Under the pieces are notes generated by a model. That model saw nothing but the letters and a program-made list of their open reading frames with translations, was not told the origin of the DNA and did no database searches. Source: an uncultured Lachnospiraceae bacterium (lineage in GTDB: Bacteria; Bacillota; Clostridia; Lachnospirales; Lachnospiraceae). Taken from it: DNA of 56,424 nucleotides. Each line of letters begins with the position of its first letter. Within the stretch, counting starts at the first letter, position 1. A program made the translations under genes and the position numbers. The stretch spans positions 1-56,424 of the forward strand of contig CANQRW010000014.1 in NCBI GenBank assembly GCA_947626365.1, given 5' to 3'. Of the stretch, positions 44,227-52,302 are shown in pieces.

Positions 44227-45675
44227 CTATACAATATAAGTCAGAGGAATCCGGACCGTAAAGACGGAGCCCTCGCCTTCTTTGCTCACAAGCCGGATCG
44301 AACCGTAGTGCATCAGCACTACATTTTTCGTGATGGCCAGCCCCAGCCCAGTGCCGCCGGTTTCCCTGGACCTGGCTTTATCCACCCTGTAAAACCGCTC
44401 AAATACATTTTCCTGCTTGTCTTCCGGAATTCCGATGCCGGAATCCGCTACCCTTATATAGAAACACTGGTGATCCGCATCCAGCGTCACCCTTACCCAG
44501 CCGTTTTCCACGTTGTACTTGACGGCGTTCTCTACCAGATTGCTGATGGCCAGAGACAGCTTCATCTCATCCACTTCCGCCGTCACTTCCCGGATACTCT
44601 CGTAGACCAGTTCAATATTCCTCTTCTGGGCAATGGGCGTCAGACGCTTCAGAATCTGCTGCACCAAAGTGTTGATATCCACCTGGGTGATATTCAGTTC
44701 CGCCGCCGCCTTGTCCATCTTCACCATAGCCAGCAGATCGTCTATGATCTTGCTTTCCCGGTCGATTTCCTCGGAGATGTCCGTCATAAACTCCCTGTAA
44801 AGCTCCGCCGGCGCATCTTCCGTACTCATAAGGGAATCCGCCAGCACCCGGATGGATGTGATCGGCGTCTTCAGCTCATGGGACACATTCGCCACAAATT
44901 CTTCTCTGGACTTATCCACGGTCTGGAGCTTCGCCTTGGTCTTCTGCACCGCCTCCGATATATTCCTGGTCTCTTTGTAGATATTCTCCGATATGCTTTC
45001 ATCCAGATTGCCGTCGGCCATACGGTCCAGCGCCACCTGCAGATGGTCGAAAGGCTTCACAATAAGAAACGACAGCACGATTCCCGACATGGCCATCACT
45101 ACAAACGCGATCACAACAAACAGGCGGGTGCTCTGCCCCACGCTGGATACATTGGACAGAATATTCTCCGTGGAAGCGATGGTCAGGAGAACTCCCACGA
45201 TGTTCCGCTCCGGCGTACTGTCATAGATGGGTTCCGTCACCGCAAAATACTGCTTCTCATCCTCCCGCAGGATACCATGTTCCCCCTGAAAACACTTAAG
45301 AACCGGCTCCGACACATTGATCTTCCCCTCGGACAGATTAAAGGTATCTTTGACAATGCGGAAGTTCCGGTCCACGACCACGATTCTTCCATTAAATATA
45401 TCCGCCACCGTGTCCAGCTCTCTTCCCACCAGGGCGTCTCCCCTGGCAGCTCCCATGTAATCCGCCCTGGTAAGGCGGTCGCTGGTGATCAGACACTGGT
45501 TCTGCACCTCGATGACCCTGCCGTCGATCTGGGTCCGACGGAACGCACGGTTCTGCACCGCGCCCAGGATTCCCATGGGAATCAGGCCGATCAGCAGGAA
45601 CAGAAGCGCCAGAAGCGCCTTCATGCTGAGCCCCAGCTGGCTCCAGCCTTCCTTTTTCCAAAACTGAAACACCAA
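44227..45675 (-). CDS. Membrane sensor histidine kinase
   Basis: A 482-residue sensor kinase. Two membrane helices (about residues 20-40 and 190-215) flank an external sensor domain of about 150 residues (DRLTRADYMGAARGDALVG and ADIFNGRIVVVDRNFRIVKD look PAS/Cache-like). Then HAMP, a HisKA domain with FVANVSHELKTPITSI (phosphorylated His) and a HATPase with N box NLVENAVKYN, DSGIGIP and GGTGLGLAI. The TTG at 45675 or GTG at 45672, after GGAGG, is the start; the open frame runs further upstream but overlaps the DegV gene. No response regulator lies beside it. It seems to form an operon with the GerMN lipoprotein. Confidence 0.87.
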   Translation of the reverse strand: MVFQFWKKEGWSQLGLSMKALLALLFLLIGLIPMGILGAVQNRAFRRTQIDGRVIEVQNQCLITSDRLTRADYMGAARGDALVGRELDTVADIFNGRIVVVDRNFRIVKDTFNLSEGKINVSEPVLKCFQGEHGILREDEKQYFAVTEPIYDSTPERNIVGVLLTIASTENILSNVSSVGQSTRLFVVIAFVVMAMSGIVLSFLIVKPFDHLQVALDRMADGNLDESISENIYKETRNISEAVQKTKAKLQTVDKSREEFVANVSHELKTPITSIRVLADSLMSTEDAPAELYREFMTDISEEIDRESKIIDDLLAMVKMDKAAAELNITQVDINTLVQQILKRLTPIAQKRNIELVYESIREVTAEVDEMKLSLAISNLVENAVKYNVENGWVRVTLDADHQCFYIRVADSGIGIPEDKQENVFERFYRVDKARSRETGGTGLGLAITKNVVLMHYGSIRLVSKEGEGSVFTVRIPLTYIV

Positions 45676-45676
45676 C

Positions 45677-46546
45677 TTACAGCTCCTCCATTTTCTTCGT
45701 TGCCGCAACGGCCAGACTTCCCGGTCCGATATGGGTGCAGATGCTGAGCGGCAGCTGGTCGATGGAAATCTCCCCCGTTTCCGGGAAATGATTTCGCAGC
45801 TCCTCCGCAAATTCCGCGGCCGCCTCCTCATTCCGGGTATGAAGCACCGCCAGACGGGTCCTGGCCCCGGTCGTGTCCCCAAACCGTTCTTCCAGATCAT
45901 GGGCAGCAGCCGCGATCATGGTGGCCTTGGCCTGCTTGATGGTCCTGGCCTTGGAGAAGGCATCCAGCTTATCTCCCTGGATAGTCAGCACCGGCTTCAG
46001 GCGGAGAAATGTTCCCAGGGCCGCGGCCGCAGGAGTGATCCGTCCGCCTTTCTTCAGATATTTGAGCGTATCCAGCATAATATAGATAGTAGCGTCAAAT
46101 TTGGTCTGATTCAGTATCTCTCCGATCTGATGGGCATCCAGGCCTTTCGCCGCCAGGGCAGCCGCATCGATGGCAGACTGCCGCTGGGTATCGGAGATTC
46201 TCTGATTGTTGACCACCACTACCCTGCCGCCGTAATCCTCCGCCAGCATAAGGGCTGTGGCGCAGGAGCTGCTGAGTCCGCTGGACATGGGGATATGGAC
46301 AATCTGATCGTACTCCTTAAGAATCTTATCCCAAAACCCTGTGACCGACTCCGGCGAGGGCTGGGAGGTGCTGATATCGTGACCGCTGACCTGCATATCA
46401 TAGAACTCCTCGTGCGTCAGGCTGATCCCTTCCAGATACTCCTTTCCGTCAATCATAAAAGGCATGGGCAGAACATACAGTCCCAGTTCCTTCGCCTGCT
46501 CCTGTGTGATTCCGCTGTTGCTGTCCGTTACTATCGCTGCTCTCAT
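45677..46546 (-). CDS. DegV family fatty-acid-binding protein
   Basis: A 289-residue DegV protein. It has IVTDSNSGITQEQAKELGL, MPFMIDGKEYLEGISLTHEEF, the STSQPSPES fatty-acid head-group loop and IPMSSGLSSSC. Such proteins bind fatty acids, and in FakA/FakB systems present them for phosphorylation. Length is normal. It ends within 2 bp of the kinase start, suggesting cotranscription, though a functional link to the kinase is only suggested by position. Confidence 0.93.
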   Translation of the reverse strand: MRAAIVTDSNSGITQEQAKELGLYVLPMPFMIDGKEYLEGISLTHEEFYDMQVSGHDISTSQPSPESVTGFWDKILKEYDQIVHIPMSSGLSSSCATALMLAEDYGGRVVVVNNQRISDTQRQSAIDAAALAAKGLDAHQIGEILNQTKFDATIYIMLDTLKYLKKGGRITPAAAALGTFLRLKPVLTIQGDKLDAFSKARTIKQAKATMIAAAAHDLEERFGDTTGARTRLAVLHTRNEEAAAEFAEELRNHFPETGEISIDQLPLSICTHIGPGSLAVAATKKMEEL

Positions 46547-46572
46547 CGCTGATCTCCTTACAGATATATTTT

Positions 46573-48330
46573 TTATGAGGCGTTCGCCATGGTATACAGA
46601 TCGTAGTACATGCCGCCAAGCTTCATCAGTTCCTCATGGCTGCCTTCTTCCACGATATGATTGCCTGCAAGCACCAGGATCCGATCCGCCCCCTGAATAG
46701 TAGACAGCCGGTGGGCGATGGTCAGCGTCGTCCGTCCCTGGGCCAGCTTATCCAGCGACACCGACACCAAATGCTCGCTCTCATTGTCCAGCGCCGAGGT
46801 GGCCTCATCCAGAACCAGGATGGCCGGATTCTTAAGGAATACCCGGGCAATGCTGATCCGCTGCTTCTGTCCTCCGGACAGCTTCACGCCCCGCTCTCCC
46901 ACATAGGTATCATATCCGTTCTTCAGCTGGCTGATGAACTCATCGGCCCCCGCCATCTTCGCCGCCTCAATCACTTCCTCCCGGGAAGCAGCCGGACGGC
47001 CATAGGCGATATTCTCATAGACGGTTCCGGAGAACAGGTACACATCCTGCTGCACCACGCCGATATTGCTGCGCAGGCTTTCCAGGGTCACATGGCGGAT
47101 ATCCTGGCCGTCCACCAGTATCCTTCCGGACGTCGGGTCATAAAATCTTGGCATCAGATTGCAGAGCGTGGTCTTTCCGCCGCCGGACGGTCCTACCAGC
47201 GCCACCTTCTCTCCGGGGCGCACCGTCAGATTGATATCATCCAGCACCGGATTGTGATCATCAGGATACTCGAAGCTTACATGATCGAAACGGATCTCGC
47301 CCTTCACATCATGGAGAGGAACCGCTCCCTCCTCGTCAAAAATATCGACCTCCGCATCCATGATCTCCACAAACCGCTCCACGCCGGTCATGCCCCGCTG
47401 GAACTGCTCCGCGAACTCTATAATGCGGCGGATGGTCGCCAGCAGGGTGGAGATATACAGCGTATAAGCCACCAGATCGCCTGACGTGATCCGGCCGTTC
47501 AGCAGAAAAAGCCCTCCGGCCACAATGACCACCGTATACATGATGCCGTCGAACAGCCGCACCGTATCCTGGAAAGAAGCCATATACAGATACATTTCCC
47601 TCTTGATCTTCAGAAACGTCTGGTTGTCCCGGCAGAATTTCGCGATCTCAATATCCTGATTGGAGAATGCCCGCACCACACGGTTGCCCAGCAGATTGTC
47701 CTCAATCCTGGCGTTCAGCTCTCCGATATGATGCCGCTGCTTCTTGAAGGCCGCCCGCATCTTCAGATTGAAATACGTGCAGGAGACCGCCATCACCGGA
47801 ACGATGGCAAAAATGATCACCGTCAGCAGCAGATTGATCCTTGCCAGAATAATAAAAGACACAAGCGCCTTCACAAAGGCGATGAAAAATTCCTCCGGAC
47901 AGTGATGGGCAAATTCCGTCACGTCAAAAAGGTCGTTGGTGATCCGGGACATCAGCTGTCCTACCTTGGTGTTGTTGAAATAACTGTCCGACAGCTTCTG
48001 CAGGTGCTCAAAGGCGTCCAGGCGCATGTCCGTCTCGATTTTGGCGCCCATGACGTGGCCTGTATAAGCCATATAGAAATTGGCCACCGCGTCCACGATC
48101 CGCAGGGCAAAATACAGAAGGCCGATTCCGCAGACCGTCCGCACCGTAAGAGACGCCGCGTCCGCCACGCCCTGATTGGTAATGTAGCGGAGGATCAGCG
48201 GCAGGACCAGTTCGCAGACTGTGGTCATGGCCGCGCAGAACAGATCCATAAGAAGCGTAGGAATATATTTGCGGTAATAGGGGGCAAACCGGACCAGCAG
48301 CTCCCGGGTCTTCATTCTTCTGGGTTCCAT
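46573..48330 (-). CDS. ABC exporter half-transporter (fused membrane and ATPase domains)
   Basis: A 585-residue type IV ABC exporter: six membrane helices (residues 20-310), then the ATPase with Walker A GPSGGGKTT, Q-loop GVVQQDVYLFSGTVYENIAYG, signature LSGGQKQRISIARV, Walker B ILVLDEATSALD and TIAHRLSTIQ. It belongs to the MdlB/MsbA/LmrA-like group and probably acts as a homodimer; lipids, drugs or peptides are possible cargo. ATG 48330 (MEPRRMKTREL) follows GGAG at 10 nt; an ATG at 48315 is also possible. Confidence 0.9.
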   Translation of the reverse strand: MEPRRMKTRELLVRFAPYYRKYIPTLLMDLFCAAMTTVCELVLPLILRYITNQGVADAASLTVRTVCGIGLLYFALRIVDAVANFYMAYTGHVMGAKIETDMRLDAFEHLQKLSDSYFNNTKVGQLMSRITNDLFDVTEFAHHCPEEFFIAFVKALVSFIILARINLLLTVIIFAIVPVMAVSCTYFNLKMRAAFKKQRHHIGELNARIEDNLLGNRVVRAFSNQDIEIAKFCRDNQTFLKIKREMYLYMASFQDTVRLFDGIMYTVVIVAGGLFLLNGRITSGDLVAYTLYISTLLATIRRIIEFAEQFQRGMTGVERFVEIMDAEVDIFDEEGAVPLHDVKGEIRFDHVSFEYPDDHNPVLDDINLTVRPGEKVALVGPSGGGKTTLCNLMPRFYDPTSGRILVDGQDIRHVTLESLRSNIGVVQQDVYLFSGTVYENIAYGRPAASREEVIEAAKMAGADEFISQLKNGYDTYVGERGVKLSGGQKQRISIARVFLKNPAILVLDEATSALDNESEHLVSVSLDKLAQGRTTLTIAHRLSTIQGADRILVLAGNHIVEEGSHEELMKLGGMYYDLYTMANAS

Positions 48331-48387
48331 ACGATCAAAACTCCATTCTGTCCCGCGGAAATTCACCGCGTCATCTTGTCATTTCCC

Positions 48388-48540
48388 GCCGTCCGCGGGT
48401 TATCTGCTCTCTATCAGGCGGGTCATCTGCCGCCGTCCGCGGGTTATCCCTCCTCCATCAGGCGGGTCACCTGCCGCCGTCCGCGGGTTATCCCTCCTCC
48501 ATCAGGCGGGTCACCTGCCGCCGTCAAGCGGGTTAAGGCG
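48388..48540. repeat. 44-bp tandem repeat array (about 3.5 copies)
   Basis: Copies of a unit with GCCGTCCGCGGGTTAT start at 48388, 48432, 48476 and 48520, exactly 44 bp apart. The middle copies are nearly identical, the first and last diverged. Each unit holds CCGCGGGT and GGCGGGTCA, a GC-rich partly symmetric pattern. It fills most of the gap between the ABC exporter start (48330) and the promoter of the zinc-ribbon gene. Confidence 0.9.
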
Positions 48541-48602
48541 AATAATCACGTATATTCTAGCGCATTTTCCCGGGAAAGGGAAGTAAAAAATAAAATCAAA
48601 TA

Positions 48603-48631
48603 TAGACGGATTTTTATTCGTGATATATAAT
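48603..48631 (+). promoter_or_regulatory. Promoter of the zinc-ribbon gene
   Basis: TAGACG (48603-48608), 17-base spacer, perfect TATAAT (48626-48631), about 70 bp before the start codon. The -35 matches the consensus at four of six bases. Confidence 0.55.
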
Positions 48632-48700
48632 GAGACTGATACTGGGGCAGGCAATTTTCGCCCCGGAACGATATTCAGAATGATAAAGGAGATTGCCATT

Positions 48701-49480
48701 ATGCCTTACTGCCCGAAATGTGATATGGAATTTGTGGACGGCATTACGGTCTGTTCCGACTGCGGCGGGCCGCTGGTCGAATCGGAGGAAGTGGCCAAAG
48801 CCATGAGAGCCGCGGAAAAAGAGCAGAACCTGGCCAGAGAGCGGGCCATGTACGAGGCCCTGACGGAATATGACGAGGACGGTCAGCCGGAAACGGCCGA
48901 TCTGACTCCGGAGGAAGCCCAGGCCCTTTCCGAGATCCAGGCCCTTTCCGAAGCCCAGGCTCTTTCTGAAGCCCAGACGCCCAGGCCGGAGAGAAATTAC
49001 GTCTATGTGGACAAGTCACAGAAATATAACGACCTGAAGTCCTCCGCCTCCGCGTTTCTGATCGTAGGCTGCGTTCTGGCGGCGGTGTCCGTGCTTCTGT
49101 GGACCGGGATCATCCGCCTTCCCATGGCCGTGGTCTCCGGAATGATCTTCCGGGGGGCTCTGACGCTGATGGCAGTCTTCTCTCTGGTCGTGTATTTCAA
49201 CACCAGCCGCGACGCCAAAAAAATGGCTCCTCAGATCGCCCAGGAAAAGCAGCGCACCGAGGAGCTGATCCAATGGTTTTTAGGACAATATTCCGCTGAC
49301 GGCATCGATGAAGAGATTCCGGGGAAGGATTCCCTCTCCGAGGAGGAGCTGAGCCTGAAACGGTTCCAGTTGATCCAGGATTATCTGATCACCGGTCAGG
49401 ACCTGCCCGACCAGTCCTATGTAGACGCTCTCAGCGAGGAAATCTACGGCCGGCTCTTTGAAACCCCGCCAGCCGGCTGA
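48701..49480 (+). CDS. Zinc-ribbon membrane protein of unknown function
   Basis: A 259-residue protein. The N-terminus carries a zinc ribbon, CPKC and CSDC (residues 4-21), followed by a charged helical region with an 18-bp repeat coding AQALSE units (about residues 74-95). Two membrane helices follow (about 111-132 and 137-158), then a charged cytoplasmic region ending LFETPPAG. ATG 48701 follows AAAGGAG at 9 nt. The architecture (ribbon, linker, two helices, tail) suggests a membrane-associated stress or regulatory protein; no named family is recognised. It is flanked on both sides by unrelated tandem arrays. Confidence 0.7.
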   Translation: MPYCPKCDMEFVDGITVCSDCGGPLVESEEVAKAMRAAEKEQNLARERAMYEALTEYDEDGQPETADLTPEEAQALSEIQALSEAQALSEAQTPRPERNYVYVDKSQKYNDLKSSASAFLIVGCVLAAVSVLLWTGIIRLPMAVVSGMIFRGALTLMAVFSLVVYFNTSRDAKKMAPQIAQEKQRTEELIQWFLGQYSADGIDEEIPGKDSLSEEELSLKRFQLIQDYLITGQDLPDQSYVDALSEEIYGRLFETPPAG

Positions 49481-49481
49481 A

Positions 49482-49665
49482 TCCGGCCCGCGCTATAGAA
49501 TCCGGCTCACGCTGTATTTCCGGCACGCGCTATAGAATCCGGCTCACGCTGTATTTCCGGCCCGCGCTATAGAATCCGGTTCACGCTTGTATCTTCCGGC
49601 ACGCGCTATAGAATCCGGCTCACGCTAGAGATCTCCCGGCCCGCGCTATAAAATCCAATCCGCGC
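49482..49665. repeat. 37-40-bp tandem repeat array (about five copies)
   Basis: GCGCTATAG occurs at 49490, 49527, 49564 and 49603, and GCGCTATAA at 49643, with steps of 37, 37, 39 and 40 bp. Each unit also holds AATCCGGCTCACGCTGTAT. A last, partial GCGCTA at 49662 supplies the stop codon of the GntR gene on the other strand, so the array abuts both neighbouring genes. Confidence 0.9.
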
Positions 49666-50438
49666 TACATCTTCCAGCTCAGGCCGCTGTGGTTCACCTC
49701 ATCGCCCTCCACATCCCCGTTGGAGATCACATAATATGTGTCCTCCCCCTTCAGGATGGAGATGGAGATATTCTGGGGCATCCCCTCGCCGTTATACGTG
49801 ATCTTAAACAGATCAAACATGGGATCCCCCACGCGGCAGCGCAAAAGCCGTCCGATCTCACGGGTGGCTTTCTGCACTTTCAGCACCTTGTAATAGCGCT
49901 CCAGCTTCACGCCATAATCCCGCTCCATCAGGGAAAACAAGGAAAAATTCCCCTCCAGCTTATCGTAAATCCCGGGAAATCGCTTCATCGGAATGTAATT
50001 GGTATCGATCATCATCGGTACGCCGTCCGCGTTCATCAGACGCCGCAGATAGATCACGTCGTCATCAGGGCTGATGGCCAGGTCATGGGCATAAGAGGGT
50101 TTCACCCTGACGATGGATTTCTCCAGAATATCCACCGTCGCCACCTTTCCCTCCCTGGCCATGGATTCATGAAAGCTTCCGATGGACCGGTCAATATACT
50201 TATACACGGGGCTTTTCAGGATAAACGTTCCCTTTCCCTGCTTTTTGACCAGAATCTCCTCCTCGCACAGCTCCTTGATCGCCCGTCGGACCGTGATCCG
50301 GCTCACCTGATAGATCTGTTCAAACTCCGCCTCGCTGGGCATCCGGGTTCCCGGTTGATACGCTCCGTTCTGTATCCCTTCTTTAATTGCGCTTTTCAGC
50401 TGTTCATACAGCGGGATCGATGAGTTCTGTTCCAGCAT
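49665..50438 (-). CDS. GntR-family regulator with UTRA domain
   Basis: A 257-residue HutC-type GntR regulator. The winged helix covers residues 1-75 (IPLYEQLKSAIKEGIQNGAY, then VSRITVRRAIKELCEEEILV and KKQGKGTFI), and residues 95-240 form the UTRA sugar-phosphate-sensing domain (YLRRLMNADGVPMMIDTNYI, LRCRVGDPMFDLFKITYNGE). Lying beside a sugar importer and FrlD-like kinase, it fits an FrlR-type sensor of a phosphorylated Amadori product. It has its own promoter with a possible self-regulatory site. The stop codon comes from the adjoining repeat array. Confidence 0.92.
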   Translation of the reverse strand: MLEQNSSIPLYEQLKSAIKEGIQNGAYQPGTRMPSEAEFEQIYQVSRITVRRAIKELCEEEILVKKQGKGTFILKSPVYKYIDRSIGSFHESMAREGKVATVDILEKSIVRVKPSYAHDLAISPDDDVIYLRRLMNADGVPMMIDTNYIPMKRFPGIYDKLEGNFSLFSLMERDYGVKLERYYKVLKVQKATREIGRLLRCRVGDPMFDLFKITYNGEGMPQNISISILKGEDTYYVISNGDVEGDEVNHSGLSWKM

Positions 50439-50482
50439 GAAATTCTCTCCTTTTCAGCCTGCGCCGGTTTTCGTCAAACAGC

Positions 50483-50532
50483 GGTATTAGTACCTTTTAT
50501 TACATTATATATCAAAAAGGGCATTCTATCAA
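50483..50532 (-). promoter_or_regulatory. GntR gene promoter and candidate operator
   Basis: On the minus strand TTGATA (50527-50532), 17-base spacer, perfect TATAAT (50504-50509). Immediately downstream, at 50483-50494, lies GGTACTAATACC, an inverted repeat GGTA/TACC. A similar AAGGTACT motif is upstream of the transporter operon at 54699-54706. This would allow autoregulation. Confidence 0.6.
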
Positions 50533-50536
50533 CCGG

Positions 50537-50582
50537 CAAATGCAAACAAAGCGTCACCGGCGCCTTGTTTGCATACTGACGT
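50537..50582 (+). repeat. Dispersed hairpin repeat, copy 4
   Basis: A 13-bp stem with one mismatch (50541-50553 with 50561-50573) encloses TCACCGG and is followed by TACTGACGTA. Closest to copy 1 at 2121. It lies just beyond the GntR promoter. Confidence 0.75.
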
Positions 50583-50587
50583 ACTAT

Positions 50588-50629
50588 AAAATGCCGCCGT
50601 CGCCATCTCCATGGAAACCGCGGCATTTT
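50588..50629 (-). terminator. Terminator of the sugar operon
   Basis: A perfect 10-bp stem (AAAATGCCGC at 50588-50597 with GCGGCATTTT at 50620-50629); on the minus strand the TTTT is part of the stem and ATAG follows. It begins 8 bp after the kinase stop. Confidence 0.7.
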
Positions 50630-50636
50630 CATCCGT

Positions 50637-51449
50637 CTATGCCTTATGAGGATGCCCGAAGCCGCCCCTCACCCCGCAGGTCAGGGCCGCCCGCTCCGCG
50701 GCGTATTCCAGCGACCTTCGCATCCCGTTTCCGTCCGCGTAGGCGGTCAGAAAACCGGCGATAAAACTGTCTCCGGCGCCCATGGTATCCACGACCTCCG
50801 CCTTATGGATTCCCTGACGGTACACTTCCTTCCCGTCATAGAACAGGGCCCCGGCGCTTCCACGGGTAACCCCCACGATGCCTGTTCCCAGCTCATGGAC
50901 ATGCTTCATCAGTTTCTCGCATTCCTCCTCCGGGAGATCCGACCCGGAGAAAAACGCGAAGCTCAGATAAGGACAGGTCCGGAGCAGGTATTCCTCCTCC
51001 CGGCGTTCCGAGAAATCAAAGGACACCCGGCAGATTTCCGCCAGCTGCGGAAGCTCGTATTCCAGATTGGAAAAACAGCTGGTATGGCAGACATCATAGT
51101 CTTTGATAAGCTCCATATCTTCCCTGGTCAGCTTAATGGCAAAGAGATGCTGGCAGGTATCCCTGGGACCGTGGCCGAATACCCGGTCCCCGTCCTTCAG
51201 AAAGACCCTGGGCTGTTCCGTAGGGGCATAAACCTTCCGGCTGCGGTCGCAGCTGACTCCCTCCTCCTTCAGGCATTCCCGGATATAATCGGCCCGGTCG
51301 TCGTTGCCGAAGACACCGATATATCCCACCTTCTCCGCCCCGTTCTTTTTACAGTTCACCGCCACATTGACCGCGTTGCCGCCGGGGAAATAAACCCCCT
51401 CGTCCACATAGCAGTCCGTTACATTATCTCCTATCGCAATCAGCTTCAT
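50637..51449 (-). CDS. frlD: PfkB-family sugar kinase, fructoselysine-6-kinase-like
   Basis: A 270-residue ribokinase-type enzyme. The N-terminus MKLIAIGDNVTDCYVDEGVY then FPGGNAVNVAVNCKKNGAEK matches FrlD, which phosphorylates fructoselysine at C6. VVDTMGAGDSFIAGFLTAYA is the PfkB signature with catalytic Asp. GTRGSAGALFYDGKEVYRQ-like and FSGSDLPEEE segments fit the family. It lies 8 bp after the permease gene and ends the operon. No deglycase (FrlB) is in the window, so the substrate might also be another Amadori compound or a sugar; symbol reflects similarity. Confidence 0.8.
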   Translation of the reverse strand: MKLIAIGDNVTDCYVDEGVYFPGGNAVNVAVNCKKNGAEKVGYIGVFGNDDRADYIRECLKEEGVSCDRSRKVYAPTEQPRVFLKDGDRVFGHGPRDTCQHLFAIKLTREDMELIKDYDVCHTSCFSNLEYELPQLAEICRVSFDFSERREEEYLLRTCPYLSFAFFSGSDLPEEECEKLMKHVHELGTGIVGVTRGSAGALFYDGKEVYRQGIHKAEVVDTMGAGDSFIAGFLTAYADGNGMRRSLEYAAERAALTCGVRGGFGHPHKA

Positions 51450-51456
51450 CTCTCAT

Positions 51457-52302
51457 TTATCCTTTCACTGAACCGGCAGCCATGCCCCGGACAAAACTCT
51501 TCTGCATAAACAGGAATAACACGGTTATGGGCAGACAGGCGATAACCATGCCGGCCATAACTACGCCCCACTCCGTCATCAGGCCGTCCCGGAACACCAT
51601 CAGGCCTACCGGAATGGTGCGGATCGCGGAGCTGTCCACAAAGATCGTGGCAAACATAAATTCATTCCACCCGTAATAGGCGGTCATGACCACCACCGTC
51701 GCCAGGATCGGCTTCGACAGCGGCAGATAGATATGCCGGTAGATCTGGAGCAGCGTGGCTCCGTCAATGATAGCGGCCTCCTCCAGCTCCTTGGAAATCC
51801 CCACAAAGAAGGCCCGGACCATCATGATGGATACTGGGAGCCGAAACGCGATATACGGCAGGATCATGGCCCACAGGGTATTGCGGATCTTTATCTTCGT
51901 CAGCAGCATGAACAGGGGAAGCACGCATACCTGCGGAGCCAGCAGAAGTCCGCACATACAGAGCAGGAAAATGATGTTGCCCAGCCTGCCGGACATCTGG
52001 CAGACGCCGAAAGCCGCAAACGTCGATACCAGGGAGACTCCCACGATCGTCGCCAGGGTCACGATGGTGCTGTTGAGGAAATACTGGGAAATTCCCTTAT
52101 TCCACGCCGTCAGGTAATTCTCCGGGTGCCAGATCTCCGGGAGGCCCCACACATCTCCGTAAATTCCTTTATAATCCTTAAAGGAGGACATGATGATCCA
52201 GAACAGGGGATACAGGATCAAAGCCGCCAAAATAAGCAGGATGATCAGCCATACGACCTCTCCCAGACCGAATTTCCGGCGTTTTTTCACTTTCGTCTTC
52301 AT
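51457..52302 (-). CDS. Sugar ABC transporter permease, MalG/UgpE type
   Basis: A 281-residue permease of the CUT1 class with six helices. The EAA loop reads EEAAIIDGATLLQIYRHIYL, and the C-terminal part ends MAAGSVKG, as in MalG/UgpE proteins. Its ATG (52302) overlaps the preceding permease stop (TGATGA), and AAGGAGGAGG lies just upstream. It forms the channel with the gene at 52302-53201. No ATPase is present in the operon; a shared MsmX/UgpC-type ATPase elsewhere is normal for this class in Firmicutes. Confidence 0.93.
   Translation of the reverse strand: MKTKVKKRRKFGLGEVVWLIILLILAALILYPLFWIIMSSFKDYKGIYGDVWGLPEIWHPENYLTAWNKGISQYFLNSTIVTLATIVGVSLVSTFAAFGVCQMSGRLGNIIFLLCMCGLLLAPQVCVLPLFMLLTKIKIRNTLWAMILPYIAFRLPVSIMMVRAFFVGISKELEEAAIIDGATLLQIYRHIYLPLSKPILATVVVMTAYYGWNEFMFATIFVDSSAIRTIPVGLMVFRDGLMTEWGVVMAGMVIACLPITVLFLFMQKSFVRGMAAGSVKG

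Noticed and set aside
45676-45900. Longer sensor kinase start
   Set aside because: This extension overlaps the DegV gene on the same strand in another frame and is Arg/Pro-rich; the start near 45675 has a good ribosome binding site.
49482-49665. CRISPR-like array
   Set aside because: Steps of 37-40 bp hold repeated sequence throughout, with no unique spacers and no cas genes; it is a simple tandem repeat. The same holds for 48388-48540.
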